A DNA stretch of 64,000 bases from DATBGS01 sp036557885 (GCA_036557885.1 DATBGS010000126.1:37009-101008); one strand, 5' to 3'; shown: positions 18,495-27,543, numbered from the stretch's first letter. Translations and numbers: made by a program. The notes: generated from the sequence alone by a model not told the origin.

Positions 18495-19304
18495 TTATTT
18501 ATTGGCGTCTGATTCTGCTCGCCAGGTAAGCACCATTTGCAGCACATAGGAGATATAGCCGCTCGTATTGTTCTCGCTGCTGGGCGCGTAAATGGGGAGA
18601 ATATCCTCGACCCGAATCAAGCCGCGCCTGTCTATGAAGAACACGCGCATATAGTGATACCAGCCTTCAATCCCCGCCGGCCAGGTCGGCCAGCAGGCCC
18701 AGCGGCCACAGCGTGTATCGCTTGCCAACCCTTCGGTATAGCCCGGATTATGATCAACCGCCGCCACCGACCCATCCGATGCCTCCCGGCTCTCCTTCAT
18801 CCAGAAAGCCAGCGCATATGCCGGATCAATATGATATTTGATCCCATAGGAGTAGACATCCCCGGCATAGGGCAGCATTGGGCTGCCCACTTTTGAGAGA
18901 ACCGTTTCCACCTCCAGAAAGGTAATCGAAGGGCTGCGATAAATCACATCATAGGGGATGGCTGAGGGGGCAAGTGTAGGCGAGGGCGGCGCGGGGACCA
19001 CCCCAAACAATTGCCCGCCAAATGTAAGAAAGCCTGGCCCCAGGCCCTCCGCCAGTCCGGTCCCCAGAAGCGCTAAAAGCAGCACCCCGCCCAAAATTGC
19101 CCAGCGCAGGCGCTGCCAATGATTCAGGGCATACTTGCGGGGAAGCTCTTTCAAGAGAGTTGGTGGTTTCGTCGCGCCATCAACCGTTGCGGGCGCGCTC
19201 AACTCCTTGAGCGGTGTGGTGCTACGCGATACTCCCCTGGATGAAGAAGGAATAATCGTTAATTGCTGAGAAAGTTGTTCGCGTTCCTCTGGTGTCGTGC
19301 TCAT
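18495..19304 (-). CDS. Single-pass membrane protein with lysozyme/glucosaminidase-like extracellular domain
   Basis: A protein of 269 residues from ATG 19304, which has CAGGGAC upstream; an in-frame upstream extension is possible. A cytoplasmic N-terminus of about 75 residues rich in Ser/Thr/Pro is followed by one membrane helix (LRWAILGGVLLLALLGTGLA). The extracellular part has the look of a lysozyme-like fold: YGIKYHIDPAYALAFWMKES, with the Glu of KES as candidate catalytic acid. A Trp-rich stretch around CGRWACWPTWPAGIEGWYHY follows. Its likely role is peptidoglycan cleavage or binding; the family call is by pattern only. Confidence 0.75.
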   Translation of the reverse strand: MSTTPEEREQLSQQLTIIPSSSRGVSRSTTPLKELSAPATVDGATKPPTLLKELPRKYALNHWQRLRWAILGGVLLLALLGTGLAEGLGPGFLTFGGQLFGVVPAPPSPTLAPSAIPYDVIYRSPSITFLEVETVLSKVGSPMLPYAGDVYSYGIKYHIDPAYALAFWMKESREASDGSVAAVDHNPGYTEGLASDTRCGRWACWPTWPAGIEGWYHYMRVFFIDRRGLIRVEDILPIYAPSSENNTSGYISYVLQMVLTWRAESDANK

Positions 19305-19481
19305 CGTGTCCCTGAAAAGTGAAACAGCTACTCCCGTCTCCATCGGTTGCGATGGGTATCTCTGGCATGCTAGACACAAACAGTGTAGCATAGGAAGCGT
19401 TCAACACCCAGGAAACAGAGGTAAAGCAGGACCATCGTACCAGGATGTTTTCCTGCTGCGTTGTGCCTCACAAGAGCGCAA

Positions 19482-19512
19482 AAGAGCATCAGCCATAGGG
19501 ACTGATGCTCTT
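19482..19512 (-). terminator. recA terminator
   Basis: An 11-bp perfect stem (19482-19492 with 19502-19512) with a 9-nt loop. On the minus strand it is followed by TTTTGCG, as expected for the end of the recA transcript. Confidence 0.7.
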
Positions 19513-19584
19513 GCATGCTAGATAGCGCCTGACGTTCTGATGTTCCAACCAGGCCAGGCGCGGGTGAAGTTGGCTCTCCTTGCG

Positions 19585-20685
19585 CTACTCCTCTTCACCT
19601 GCTGAGGCTGAGGCAGAGGTCGTGCTCTCTTCGTCAGTCGCCTTGTAGCTGGCAATATTGGTGCGAATCTGCTGCTCGATGGCCGTCGCCACATCGGAGT
19701 TCTGGCGCAGGTAATCTTTGGCGTTTTCGCGGCCCTGGCCCAGGCGAATATCACCAACAGTAAACCAGGCGCCGCTCTTCTTCACAATGCCCATCTCCAG
19801 GCCCAGGTCAAGCAACCCACCTTCGCGCGAGATGCCCTCGTTAAACATAATGTCAAACTCAGCCACTTTAAAGGGCGGAGCCACCTTATTCTTAACGACC
19901 TTGACCCGCGTGCGGTTGCCAACCACATCCGTGCCCTGCTTCAGGCTCTCAATGCGGCGAATATCCATGCGCACCGAGGCATAAAACTTGAGCGCGCGCC
20001 CACCCGGCGTAGTTTCCGGGTTGCCAAACATCACGCCCACTTTTTCACGCAACTGGTTGGTGAAGACCACCGCCGTTTTTGAATTATTGATGGCGCCAGT
20101 CAGCTTGCGCAGCGCCTGGCTCATCAAACGCGCCTGAAGACCAACATGGGCGTCGCCCATCTCGCCCTCGATCTCAGCACGTGGCACCAGCGCGGCTACC
20201 GAGTCAATCACCACCACATCCAGCGCACCGCTGCGCACCAGCATCTCCACGATCTCCAACGCCTGCTCGCCAGTGTCAGGCTGCGAGATCAACAGATTGG
20301 AGATATTGACGCCACACTTCTCGGCGTAGCTGGGGTCAAGCGCGTGCTCGGCATCAATATACGCCGCCACGCCGCCGCGTGCCTGCGCCTGCGCAATGAT
20401 GTGCTGGCACAATGTTGTTTTACCAGACGACTCTGGCCCATAAATCTCCGTCACGCGCCCGCGTGGAATCCCACCAATGCCCAGCGCCAGGTCAAGCGCC
20501 ACCGCGCCAGTAGGGATGATTTCAACAAAGATTTTGGCGCGGGCTTCGCCATACTTCATGATTGAGCCTTTACCAAAACGACGCTCAATCTGCGAAATAG
20601 CTAACTCCAACGCCTTCTCGCGCTCAGAGCCGCCGCTGCTCGCTGCTGTCGCGGTGCTTGTGTTGCTGCTCCGCTCTCCCGCCAT
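19585..20685 (-). CDS. recA: Recombinase RecA
   Basis: RecA forms filaments on single-stranded DNA, drives strand exchange and stimulates LexA self-cleavage. The 366 residues include the Walker A motif GPESSGKT, the VVIDSVAALVPRAEIEGEMGD segment, the L2-type loop FGNPETTPGGRALKFYAS and the KVVKNKVAPPFK region. Length and order match the family. The C-terminus is acidic and Ser/Ala-rich. ATG 20685 follows AGAGGAG. It has its own promoter with an SOS-like box, and is separated from recR upstream by 283 bp. Confidence 0.98.
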   Translation of the reverse strand: MAGERSSNTSTATAASSGGSEREKALELAISQIERRFGKGSIMKYGEARAKIFVEIIPTGAVALDLALGIGGIPRGRVTEIYGPESSGKTTLCQHIIAQAQARGGVAAYIDAEHALDPSYAEKCGVNISNLLISQPDTGEQALEIVEMLVRSGALDVVVIDSVAALVPRAEIEGEMGDAHVGLQARLMSQALRKLTGAINNSKTAVVFTNQLREKVGVMFGNPETTPGGRALKFYASVRMDIRRIESLKQGTDVVGNRTRVKVVKNKVAPPFKVAEFDIMFNEGISREGGLLDLGLEMGIVKKSGAWFTVGDIRLGQGRENAKDYLRQNSDVATAIEQQIRTNIASYKATDEESTTSASASAGEEE

Positions 20686-20801
20686 GCTGCATTCTCCTCT
20701 AAGACCGGATTTTAGCCCCAGGACTACACTACCCGGCAGCTACAAAATCACAGTCACCTAGTCATACTGATCGGTTCTTCATCGTGAAGCTGTGGAATCT
20801 T

Positions 20802-20835
20802 GAACAAGTGTACTATATCGTGGGCGCTTCGTCAA
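20802..20835 (-). promoter_or_regulatory. recA promoter with SOS/LexA-like box over the -10
   Basis: Minus strand: -35 TTGACG (20830-20835), a 17 bp spacer and -10 TACACT (20807-20812). A 12-bp box at 20802-20813 matches the Gram-positive LexA pattern GAAC-N4-GTTC in seven of eight fixed positions (GAACAAGTGTAC on the plus strand) and covers the -10. Predicted leader is about 115 nt. Assignment to LexA is inference from position and resemblance. Confidence 0.6.
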
Positions 20836-20968
20836 GCCCGGTCCGGCAGTGCTTTTTTTCTGGTCAGATCAGCCCTGGCGCCCATGTTCTATTCTTTCTG
20901 GTGCAGCTAAAAATGGAAAGCAACCGCTCTCAACGCAGCCAGGCACCACTCGTCCGCACCGCATGAGC

Positions 20969-21568
20969 TTATACCTCTCGGCGACCCTCCAGCGCGCGGC
21001 TCAGCGTGCCCTCGTCGGCATATTCCAGGTCGCCCCCAATTGGCAGACCACGCGCCAGGCGGGTAACTTTCACACTAAACGGCGTGAGCAATGGAGAGAT
21101 ATAGGACGCGGTGTAATCGCCCTCATAGTTCGGGTTCGTCGCCAGAATCACCTCGCGGACGGTTTTCCCCTCCACCCGGCGCACCAGTTCCTCAATCTTC
21201 AAATCCTTGGGGCCGATGCCTTCCACCGGAGAGAGCGCGCCATGCAGCACATGATACAGCCCCTTGAAGACGCCCGTCTTCTCCAGCGCCAGCACATCCA
21301 GCGGCTCCTCCACCACACAGATCAGTTCGCGGTCACGCTGAGGGCTGGTGCAAATCGGGCAGGGGTCCGCCTCGGTCAGATTAAAGCAGACCGAACAAGA
21401 GACAATGCTTTCCTTCACCCGAATAATGGCCTCAGCCAGCCGCCGCGCCTGATCTGCCGGACTGCGCAACAAGAAAAAAGTCAGGCGCTGAGCGGTCTTG
21501 GGACCAATCCCAGGCAGTTTCGCAAATTCATCAATCAGAGCCGTTACCGGCGCAGCGGTTGTTTGCAT
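20969..21568 (-). CDS. recR: Recombination mediator RecR
   Basis: RecR works with RecO/RecF to load RecA at gaps. The 199 residues have the N-terminal helix-hairpin-helix (LPGIGPKTAQRL), a four-cysteine zinc finger (CSVCFNLTEADPCPIC) and a Toprim domain (CVVEEPLDVLALEKTGVFKG), ending with the Walker-like LARGLPIGGDLEYAD segment. It is the last gene of dnaX-ybaB-recR, 8 nt after ybaB. Confidence 0.97.
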   Translation of the reverse strand: MQTTAAPVTALIDEFAKLPGIGPKTAQRLTFFLLRSPADQARRLAEAIIRVKESIVSCSVCFNLTEADPCPICTSPQRDRELICVVEEPLDVLALEKTGVFKGLYHVLHGALSPVEGIGPKDLKIEELVRRVEGKTVREVILATNPNYEGDYTASYISPLLTPFSVKVTRLARGLPIGGDLEYADEGTLSRALEGRREV

Positions 21569-21576
21569 AGTTCTCC

Positions 21577-21873
21577 CTAAAAGGGCATCTTCATTCCGCC
21601 CATCATGCCGCCAAACATCTTCTCTTGTTGCGCCCGCACCTTCTCAAAGGCATCATGCGCCGCCGCTACGACCAAATCTTCCAGCGACGCCACATCTTCC
21701 GGGTCTACTGCTTCAGGCGAAATCTTGATGCCCACCACCTCATAGGTACCCTTCAGGCTCAGCGTCACGGCGCCACCGCCCGCCGTACCCTCGAAGGTTG
21801 AATTGGCTAATTCCTCCTGCATCTTGAGCATTTTTTGCTGCATCTGCTGGAGGGCTTTCATATTAAACGCCAT
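21577..21873 (-). CDS. ybaB: YbaB/EbfC nucleoid-associated protein
   Basis: A 98-residue DNA-binding dimer-forming protein of the YbaB/EbfC family, commonly encoded between dnaX and recR. It starts MAFNMKALQQMQQKMLKMQ, has the central beta sheet (VTLSLKGTYEVVGIKISPEAV) and ends in a Met/Gly-rich tail. ATG 21873 is preferred over an upstream in-frame start because AAAGGAG precedes it and the family begins here. Confidence 0.93.
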   Translation of the reverse strand: MAFNMKALQQMQQKMLKMQEELANSTFEGTAGGGAVTLSLKGTYEVVGIKISPEAVDPEDVASLEDLVVAAAHDAFEKVRAQQEKMFGGMMGGMKMPF

Positions 21874-22018
21874 TCGTTCGGAGGCTCCTTTCAGGGAAAG
21901 ACAAACTACTATCAGAGAATGAGCGGCATATCCTGCGTACGGCTGCTGTCTCTGGACAACGGGCAAAGCGCTTCCAGGCAGACGAATTCAGGCGTCCACG
22001 CCTGTAATTATACGATAT

Positions 22019-24211
22019 TTACTCCTCCAGGCGCTTCCATTCAACCAGGCTGGCATCATAGGTGCGTATCACTTCCTCAACCACCGGATCGCGCAACACC
22101 GTCTCTTTGAGCAGGTCAACCGGTGGCGGCTCCTGTCTGCGTGGTGTGGCCCCATTGCGTGACGAGGGAAGCTGAGCACTACGCGCAGAGAAGGCTGGTG
22201 CTGGAGCCTGCACGTGTCCATTGGTGGCCTGGTGATCAGATCCGTTAGCTGACGCCTGAACAGATGTAATCTCTTCATCGTTGGGCGGCTGATCTGGCTC
22301 ATTCGGCGTCGAGGGGCGTAAGGGTTGCGCGTCTTCCAGCAGAGAGAGAGAGGCTGAAGCAGGGCGCTGACGCGAGGGCGCTGGCGCTGACGCGGAGGGA
22401 GCTATATAGATACTGGAAGCTGGGATTGGCTCATGCTTTTGCAGAAAGTTTGTCTTGCAAGGCATCTCTAAAATTTCCCCCAGCGCCCAGGAGACGATCT
22501 CGCGGCTGCCTGGCTCCAGCAACTGCTTATAATGAAACTCAAACTCCACCTGAATAACGATTTGCGGCAGGTCAGCCGCCAACACCGCCACAGGAGAGGC
22601 ATTATTTAGCAGCGCCGCCAGCTTTGGGCTTTTTGTTTTACAGGCTTTCTTGATCATCTCCCACTGCCGGGTCACTTCGCTCAGGCCCAAGCTCACCGTT
22701 GCCTGCGCAGTGTCAGTGGCTCCCACGTCCGCTTCGATCTCTGCATCATCACTATCATCCAATGTTTGCTTGCCAGAAGAAACAGGCGTGCTGGAGAGTG
22801 TTGGAGGCTGTTCGCGAACAGCGGCACGCGGGCGCAATTCAGGAATCAGCGGCTCAGGCGGCTCCTCATCAAAGTGCCACCGCTCCTCAACCATTTGAGC
22901 AGCGCGGCTGGGGGGAGACTGGTCCAAAGGGGAATCCAGGGAAGGCGTGATAGTATTGCGCGGCACTTCACTCGAACCACTAGGGATGACTGGCGCGGAT
23001 GCCTGCCCCGAAGGGCGCTGGGTTGGCGGGACCGCCGACGCGGATGAGGGAGCATGTGTTGACGTTGGCGCCGAGCGGCTGATAGGTTGGGCGGGCGGCT
23101 CAGAGCCTCCACCCGCTCGCTGACGGTGCAAGTGCAGGCAATCTACAAAAGCTAACTCCACCGCGAGTTGGGGAATGCTGATGCTGCGCGCCCCGACATC
23201 ATTTTGCGAGAAGAGCCGCGCGCATGCCGAAAGCTCATCCAGCGCAAAATGCACGGCCAACTGCCCGATCTCAGCGGCATCCTCCGGCGAGCGATCCAAC
23301 ACCGTCTCTACATCCGCGCCAGCCTTTGCCAGCAGCAGCGCGCGCCAATACTCCGCCACCTGCGCGCTCAACTGGCGCAGGTCGGCCCCCGCTTCGGCCA
23401 GCCGATTGATTAGATGCAGCCCCTCAGCGCCGCGCAGAAAGGCAATATGCTCCACCAGCTCGCGCACCAGGCGTGGGTCTGCCAGCCCCAGCATTTGCTG
23501 CACGCCCTCCGCCGTCACCGTTGCGCCCAGCGTGGCTACAGCGCGATCAAGCAGGCTCAGAGCATCGCGCATGCCTCCTGCTGCTGCCCGCGCCAGCAGT
23601 TCTGCTGCGCCCGGTTCCAGTTCCACCCCTTCTTCTTTCGCCACATGCTGAAGATGCCTCACAATATCGCGTAGCGAGATGCGCTTGAAGTCAAAACGCT
23701 GGCAGCGCGAGAGGACTGTTGCCATGATGCGATGGGCTTCTGTGGTTGCCAGCACAAAGATGACATGAGGAGGTGGCTCCTCTAATGTTTTTAGCAGGGC
23801 GTTGCATGCCTCAGGGGTCAGCATATGCGCTTCATCCAGCACATACACTTTGTATGTGCTGCTGCCAGGGCTGTAGCCAACCTTCTCACGCAGGGCACGT
23901 ATGTCAAGAACACCACCATTAGATGCCGCGTCAATCTCGATCACATCCAGCGAGCGTCCTTCAGTGATCTCACGACAGTTCATGCAGGTGTTACAGGGTT
24001 CTCCATCCTGCGGGTTCTGGCAATTGAGAGTTTTTGCCAGGAGGCGCGCCGTACTGGTTTTGCCCGTCCCACGCGGCCCACAAAACAAATACGCATGGGC
24101 GGGCCTGCCTGCGCGCAGGCCATTTTTTAGGGCACGCACCACAGGCTCCTGGCCGATCAGATCGCTGAAAGTCTGTGAACGCCACTTCCGATAAAGCGCT
24201 TGAGAAGCCAT
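22019..24211 (-). CDS. dnaX: DNA polymerase III subunit gamma/tau
   Basis: The clamp-loader ATPase. From ATG 24211 (730 residues): MASQALYRKWRSQTFSDLIGQ, Walker A GPRGTGKT, the zinc-binding CNTCMNC cluster, Walker B VLDEAH and sensor ATTEAHRI. AAA+ domains I-III run to about residue 370. A Pro/Ser-rich linker and a tau-like C-terminal region follow. No obvious slippery A-run was noticed for programmed frameshifting. The SRP RNA gene lies just upstream, as in B. subtilis. Confidence 0.97.
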   Translation of the reverse strand: MASQALYRKWRSQTFSDLIGQEPVVRALKNGLRAGRPAHAYLFCGPRGTGKTSTARLLAKTLNCQNPQDGEPCNTCMNCREITEGRSLDVIEIDAASNGGVLDIRALREKVGYSPGSSTYKVYVLDEAHMLTPEACNALLKTLEEPPPHVIFVLATTEAHRIMATVLSRCQRFDFKRISLRDIVRHLQHVAKEEGVELEPGAAELLARAAAGGMRDALSLLDRAVATLGATVTAEGVQQMLGLADPRLVRELVEHIAFLRGAEGLHLINRLAEAGADLRQLSAQVAEYWRALLLAKAGADVETVLDRSPEDAAEIGQLAVHFALDELSACARLFSQNDVGARSISIPQLAVELAFVDCLHLHRQRAGGGSEPPAQPISRSAPTSTHAPSSASAVPPTQRPSGQASAPVIPSGSSEVPRNTITPSLDSPLDQSPPSRAAQMVEERWHFDEEPPEPLIPELRPRAAVREQPPTLSSTPVSSGKQTLDDSDDAEIEADVGATDTAQATVSLGLSEVTRQWEMIKKACKTKSPKLAALLNNASPVAVLAADLPQIVIQVEFEFHYKQLLEPGSREIVSWALGEILEMPCKTNFLQKHEPIPASSIYIAPSASAPAPSRQRPASASLSLLEDAQPLRPSTPNEPDQPPNDEEITSVQASANGSDHQATNGHVQAPAPAFSARSAQLPSSRNGATPRRQEPPPVDLLKETVLRDPVVEEVIRTYDASLVEWKRLEE

Positions 24212-24233
24212 ATGCACTTACCCCCAAAAGGGC

Positions 24234-24251
24234 AAAAAAAGACGGTCGTGC
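24234..24251 (-). terminator. SRP RNA terminator
   Basis: The 3' strand of the SRP RNA closing helix (24244-24251) is followed on the minus strand by a run of seven T residues (24234-24240), directly before dnaX. Confidence 0.65.
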
Positions 24252-24515
24252 ACCCACCTTTGACCCTCATCCATTTCTCCGCTCCCGGCTGCCAACTCAG
24301 GCCAGGCTCCCCTGCGTCACCCAGGGAGGTTTCCTTACCGCTGCTTCAATCACGATCTGACGGGGTTCGGAAACATCTGCCGCGCAGGACCCAACCATCA
24401 ACGCCACATACCGTTCACAAGAGTCACTTCGATAAGCCGCAGAGTGGGAATTCAATCCCGCATTTTGAGCGTTTCGGGTTCAGGGTGGCCCAAGCACCCC
24501 ATCTAGCACGACCTG
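24241..24515 (-). ncRNA. ffs: Signal recognition particle RNA, large (Alu-containing) type
   Basis: About 275 nt matching the layout of B. subtilis scRNA. The 5' GGTCGTGC (24506-24513) pairs with the 3' GCACGACC (24244-24251). It contains GTGCTAGATGGGG, CACCCTGAACC and GGTTGGGTCCTGCG blocks, then domain IV around AAGCAGCGGTAAGG. It binds Ffh and, with FtsY, targets membrane and secreted proteins. The apical loop reads GTCAGATCGTGATTGAAGC where nearly all bacteria have GTCAGGTCCGGAAGGAAGC, so the GGAA tetraloop is changed. A strong promoter lies upstream and dnaX downstream. Confidence 0.93.
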
Positions 24516-24521
24516 ATTTGT

Positions 24522-24550
24522 ATTTTATCCGCTCCCAGGCCAGGTGTCAA
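24522..24550 (-). promoter_or_regulatory. Strong SRP RNA promoter
   Basis: Minus strand: consensus -35 TTGACA (24545-24550), exactly 17 bp, -10 TAAAAT (24522-24527). Predicted start near 24515 coincides with the 5' end of the SRP RNA. Confidence 0.85.
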
Positions 24551-24708
24551 GAATCGGCTTGGGTGAACTACTTGATCTCTGTATGCTCTGTGCCTACCTA
24601 TCACCCAATATACCCATCTCCCTGCTTGCTTACGGATCTGCATAAGATGACTACCCATTGAATATAGAACATGTTTTCAACTTTGTCAACTTGAGGAGGC
24701 AAAGGGTC

Positions 24709-24753
24709 ATGGGTCACTGGCGCTCAGTGAATTACTCCACAGCCAGGAGATGA
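24709..24753 (+). CDS. Possible 14-codon leader ORF coupled to the sedolisin gene
   Basis: ATG 24709 has a near-perfect GAGGAGG 9 nt upstream and encodes 14 residues (MGHWRSVNYSTARR). Its stop overlaps the next ATG (24750) as ATGA, the classical arrangement for translational coupling. It may serve to initiate translation of the peptidase gene, which has no good site of its own. Not recognised as any known peptide. Confidence 0.4.
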   Translation: MGHWRSVNYSTARR

Positions 24754-26660
24754 GCAACTTCATGGGCAAACGGACAGAAGCGCGGTATAGTTGGGGTAAT
24801 CTCATCGTCTTTTCAGTCGTGTGCAGGAAGGAGGGGGCGCGGCAGCGGAATCAGCCCTTTCGCAGCGCGTTCACTGGTATGAGCGACCATCTCACCGTTT
24901 CTCGTCTCCTGGGGAGGCATATACTGTTCCGTCTGCTGCCAGGTTTGGCTGCGCTGGGCTTCATCCTGGCAGGCTGTGGCAATCCCACAACCACCCAGAA
25001 CCAGCGCTCCAGCACCCCAGTCTCGCTACCCGCTATCCCTGCGCTTGGTGGGCTACCAGCGGGGATAGTCAATGCGCTGCCCGCTGGCGGCCTCTCTCCC
25101 GATACCACCTTGCAATTGACCATCGGACTCAAGACCAACCGCCAGGCATTGGCCGATGATCTGGCCGCCATGTCCGACCCTTCTTCCCCACACTACGGCC
25201 AATTTCTCACCCCGGCTGAAGTCGCGCAGCGCTATGGCGCATCCCAAAGTACCATTGACACCGTGACCCATTTTTTCACCTCGCAAGGCTTTAAAGTCGT
25301 TGCCCTTTCGTCCCTGCGCGATAGCCTGACCGTCTCTGGGACCATCCTCCAGATTGCTGCCGCCCTGCACGTGGTTACACAAAACTTCCAACAACACGGG
25401 AAGACCTTCTTTGCTCCGGCGGGAGACGTGACCCTGCCGCCTGATATTCAACAATACATCACCTCCATCCTGGGAATGAGCGACTTTGGGCAGCCCAACC
25501 CCAAGCCCACGCCACCACCTGATCTGCCGCCAGCCTGTAAGGGTGAATCAGGCACCCGGCCCGAAGCAATTGCCAACACCTATCACTACACTGACGCCTA
25601 CAACGCGGGCTATACCGGCAAAGGCATCAGCATCGGCGTTGTCGAGTTTAACGACGATGTTTCCGAAAAAGATGTGAATACCTTCCTGAGTTGCACCACC
25701 GGCGGCAAGCTCCATCGGCAACTGGTGCGCGTCAACGGCGGCGCCGTCGCCACCGATGACGGCTCCACAGGAGAAGCCGAACTGGATTTTGAATACCTGG
25801 CTGCCCTGGCTCCAGACGCGCAGTTGGTGGAATATCAATACAACTTCTGCGCGAGTATCATCTGTCTGCCAGATACCCCCTCCTTCCCGGCAGCATATGA
25901 GGCTGTGCTCAGCAAGATTGCCCAGGACGGGCGCGTGCAGGTCGCCAGCGCCAGTTGGGGCGCCGACGAGCAATTCTTTAGCCGCAGCGAATTGTTTGCC
26001 ATTGACCAGACCATTCAGCGTATGGCCGCCGAAGGCATTACCCTGGCGGTGGCGTCAGGCGATTGCGCCGCCTTTGACGATGGCACGTATGGCAAACCCA
26101 CCATTGACTTCCCTAGCTCGGACCCCTACGCCCTCGCAGTTGGCGGCACGGTCCTCGCCACGGATGGCACAGGAACCCGCGCCAGCGAGCCAGCCTGGTC
26201 CAGCGCCAACCCGGATAAAGGCCAGTGCGATAATTCCTGGGGAACAGGGGGCGGCGTGAGCGTCGTCTGGCGCCAACCAAGCTGGCAGAAAGGGGCGGGC
26301 GTGAAAAACACCTATTCCACCGGATTCCGCCAGACACCGGATGTGGCCGCCGCAGCCGATAATTTGCCGCTGTACTTCCAGGGCCAGTGGTATAACAGTG
26401 GCGGCACCAGCGCCGCCGCGCCCATCTGGGCAGCCGGTATTGCTCTGGTGGACCAGGGGCTGCTTCAGCATAAGAAAGCGCTGGTAGGCGGTCCGGCAAC
26501 GTTTTACGAGCTTGCCAACAAGGGTGGCAGCCTCCAACCCTTCTACGATGTCACCAAAGGTGATAACATCTATTACAAAACTGGCGCCGGATGGGACTAT
26601 CCCACTGGATGGGGCGCGCCGAACATTCTGGATTTTGGCAATGCCCTGGGAGCATTCTAG
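24750..26660 (+). CDS. Sedolisin (S53) family serine-carboxyl peptidase, predicted lipoprotein
   Basis: A secreted acid peptidase related to sedolisin/kumamolisin. A pro-domain (about residues 90-240) is followed by the catalytic domain with the Glu/Asp pair in TGEAELDFEYLA, the oxyanion Asp in VASGDCAAFDD and the Ser motif YNSGGTSAAAP. A Ca-binding DVTKGDN lies near the end. A membrane segment with lipobox LAGC sits about 75 residues in if ATG 24750 is used; ATG 24879 would give a normal lipoprotein signal but has no ribosome-binding site. 24750 is kept because it overlaps the stop of a well-initiated leader ORF. The region 24551-24708 holds no gene. Confidence 0.88.
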   Translation: MSNFMGKRTEARYSWGNLIVFSVVCRKEGARQRNQPFRSAFTGMSDHLTVSRLLGRHILFRLLPGLAALGFILAGCGNPTTTQNQRSSTPVSLPAIPALGGLPAGIVNALPAGGLSPDTTLQLTIGLKTNRQALADDLAAMSDPSSPHYGQFLTPAEVAQRYGASQSTIDTVTHFFTSQGFKVVALSSLRDSLTVSGTILQIAAALHVVTQNFQQHGKTFFAPAGDVTLPPDIQQYITSILGMSDFGQPNPKPTPPPDLPPACKGESGTRPEAIANTYHYTDAYNAGYTGKGISIGVVEFNDDVSEKDVNTFLSCTTGGKLHRQLVRVNGGAVATDDGSTGEAELDFEYLAALAPDAQLVEYQYNFCASIICLPDTPSFPAAYEAVLSKIAQDGRVQVASASWGADEQFFSRSELFAIDQTIQRMAAEGITLAVASGDCAAFDDGTYGKPTIDFPSSDPYALAVGGTVLATDGTGTRASEPAWSSANPDKGQCDNSWGTGGGVSVVWRQPSWQKGAGVKNTYSTGFRQTPDVAAAADNLPLYFQGQWYNSGGTSAAAPIWAAGIALVDQGLLQHKKALVGGPATFYELANKGGSLQPFYDVTKGDNIYYKTGAGWDYPTGWGAPNILDFGNALGAF

Positions 26661-26750
26661 CAAGAGTTTTGGGTCGTATCACCTGTGCTATAACCACTTC
26701 TTGCCGTACTCAACAGAATGTGATACAACAAAGGCCATCATCAGACAGTC

Positions 26751-26776
26751 GCAACGCGGGATAGCTCCCGCGTTGC
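26751..26776 (+). terminator. Hairpin after the sedolisin gene
   Basis: A perfect 10-bp GC-rich stem (26751-26760 with 26767-26776) with a 6-nt loop. It lacks a U tract and lies 34 nt before the amidotransferase start, so it may attenuate rather than stop transcription. Confidence 0.45.
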
Positions 26777-26810
26777 CAGTTGTACAAGAAATCTGGAGAT
26801 AGACGCTTGT

Positions 26811-27542
26811 ATGTGTGAAATGCTGGCGGTCCATGCTGGAGCACCAGGACAGACATTTACCCTGGGCGAGATTCTTCCGGTGGCAGCAGAGATGGACCGA
26901 TTGGGCATTGCAGGATTTGGGTGGGGCGTGGCCTGGCATGAGCCAGACACCACCCACCTCCATTATTACCGCAGCGCAACCCCCTTGCGTAATGACCCGG
27001 CTTCCAGCGACTCCGCGCTGCTCCAGGTACACACCGATGCTGCGATTGTGCACCTGCGCCGCCCCAGTAAACTGAGCACCATTGGCCTTGACGATGCGCA
27101 GCCGTTTTACAGCGAGCGCCTGGGATTTGCGTTTGCTCATAACGGCGATTTTGTCAAACACGACACACTGCGCCCACGCTTCCAGGAGCAGGGGTTGCTT
27201 CAAGGTCGCGCAGATACGGAAGTAGGGTTCCGGCTCTTTGAAGAAACGCTGGAGCGCAAAAGCGGCCCTAAACATGCTGAACATGCCTTACGTGAAGTCC
27301 ATCAGACGCTGGAAGGCCGCGCCAACCTCTTTGCCCTGTTGGCTGATGGCTCAATTGCTGTGCTGGCAGAATACGAAGACAACTGGATGTTCCGCTGCCA
27401 GCTTGGAGCATTGGATGTTATTGTGACCGCGTTATATAGTTGGGATCGTTCCGTGTTCAATCTCATCCTCAATGACGCCCAGAACATCCGCAGGATAGAG
27501 GTGGGCACCTCCACCACACTCACATTCAAGAGCGGGGTATGA
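26811..27542 (+). CDS. Class II glutamine amidotransferase (YafJ-like)
   Basis: A 243-residue stand-alone GATase type 2 domain. The nucleophile is Cys2 (MCEMLAVHAG), with GFGWGVAW, the IVHLRRPS segment and the FAHNGDF motif typical of Ntn-hydrolase glutaminases. These release ammonia from glutamine or, in YafJ/EgtC-like members, hydrolyse gamma-glutamyl amides. No synthase partner is encoded nearby. The gene is followed after 1 nt by a response regulator, suggesting co-expression. Confidence 0.88.
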   Translation: MCEMLAVHAGAPGQTFTLGEILPVAAEMDRLGIAGFGWGVAWHEPDTTHLHYYRSATPLRNDPASSDSALLQVHTDAAIVHLRRPSKLSTIGLDDAQPFYSERLGFAFAHNGDFVKHDTLRPRFQEQGLLQGRADTEVGFRLFEETLERKSGPKHAEHALREVHQTLEGRANLFALLADGSIAVLAEYEDNWMFRCQLGALDVIVTALYSWDRSVFNLILNDAQNIRRIEVGTSTTLTFKSGV

Positions 27543-27543
27543 G

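Noticed and set aside
22019..24211. Programmed frameshift site in dnaX producing a short gamma form
   Set aside because: No A-AAA-AAG-type slippery run with a following hairpin was noticed in the linker region.
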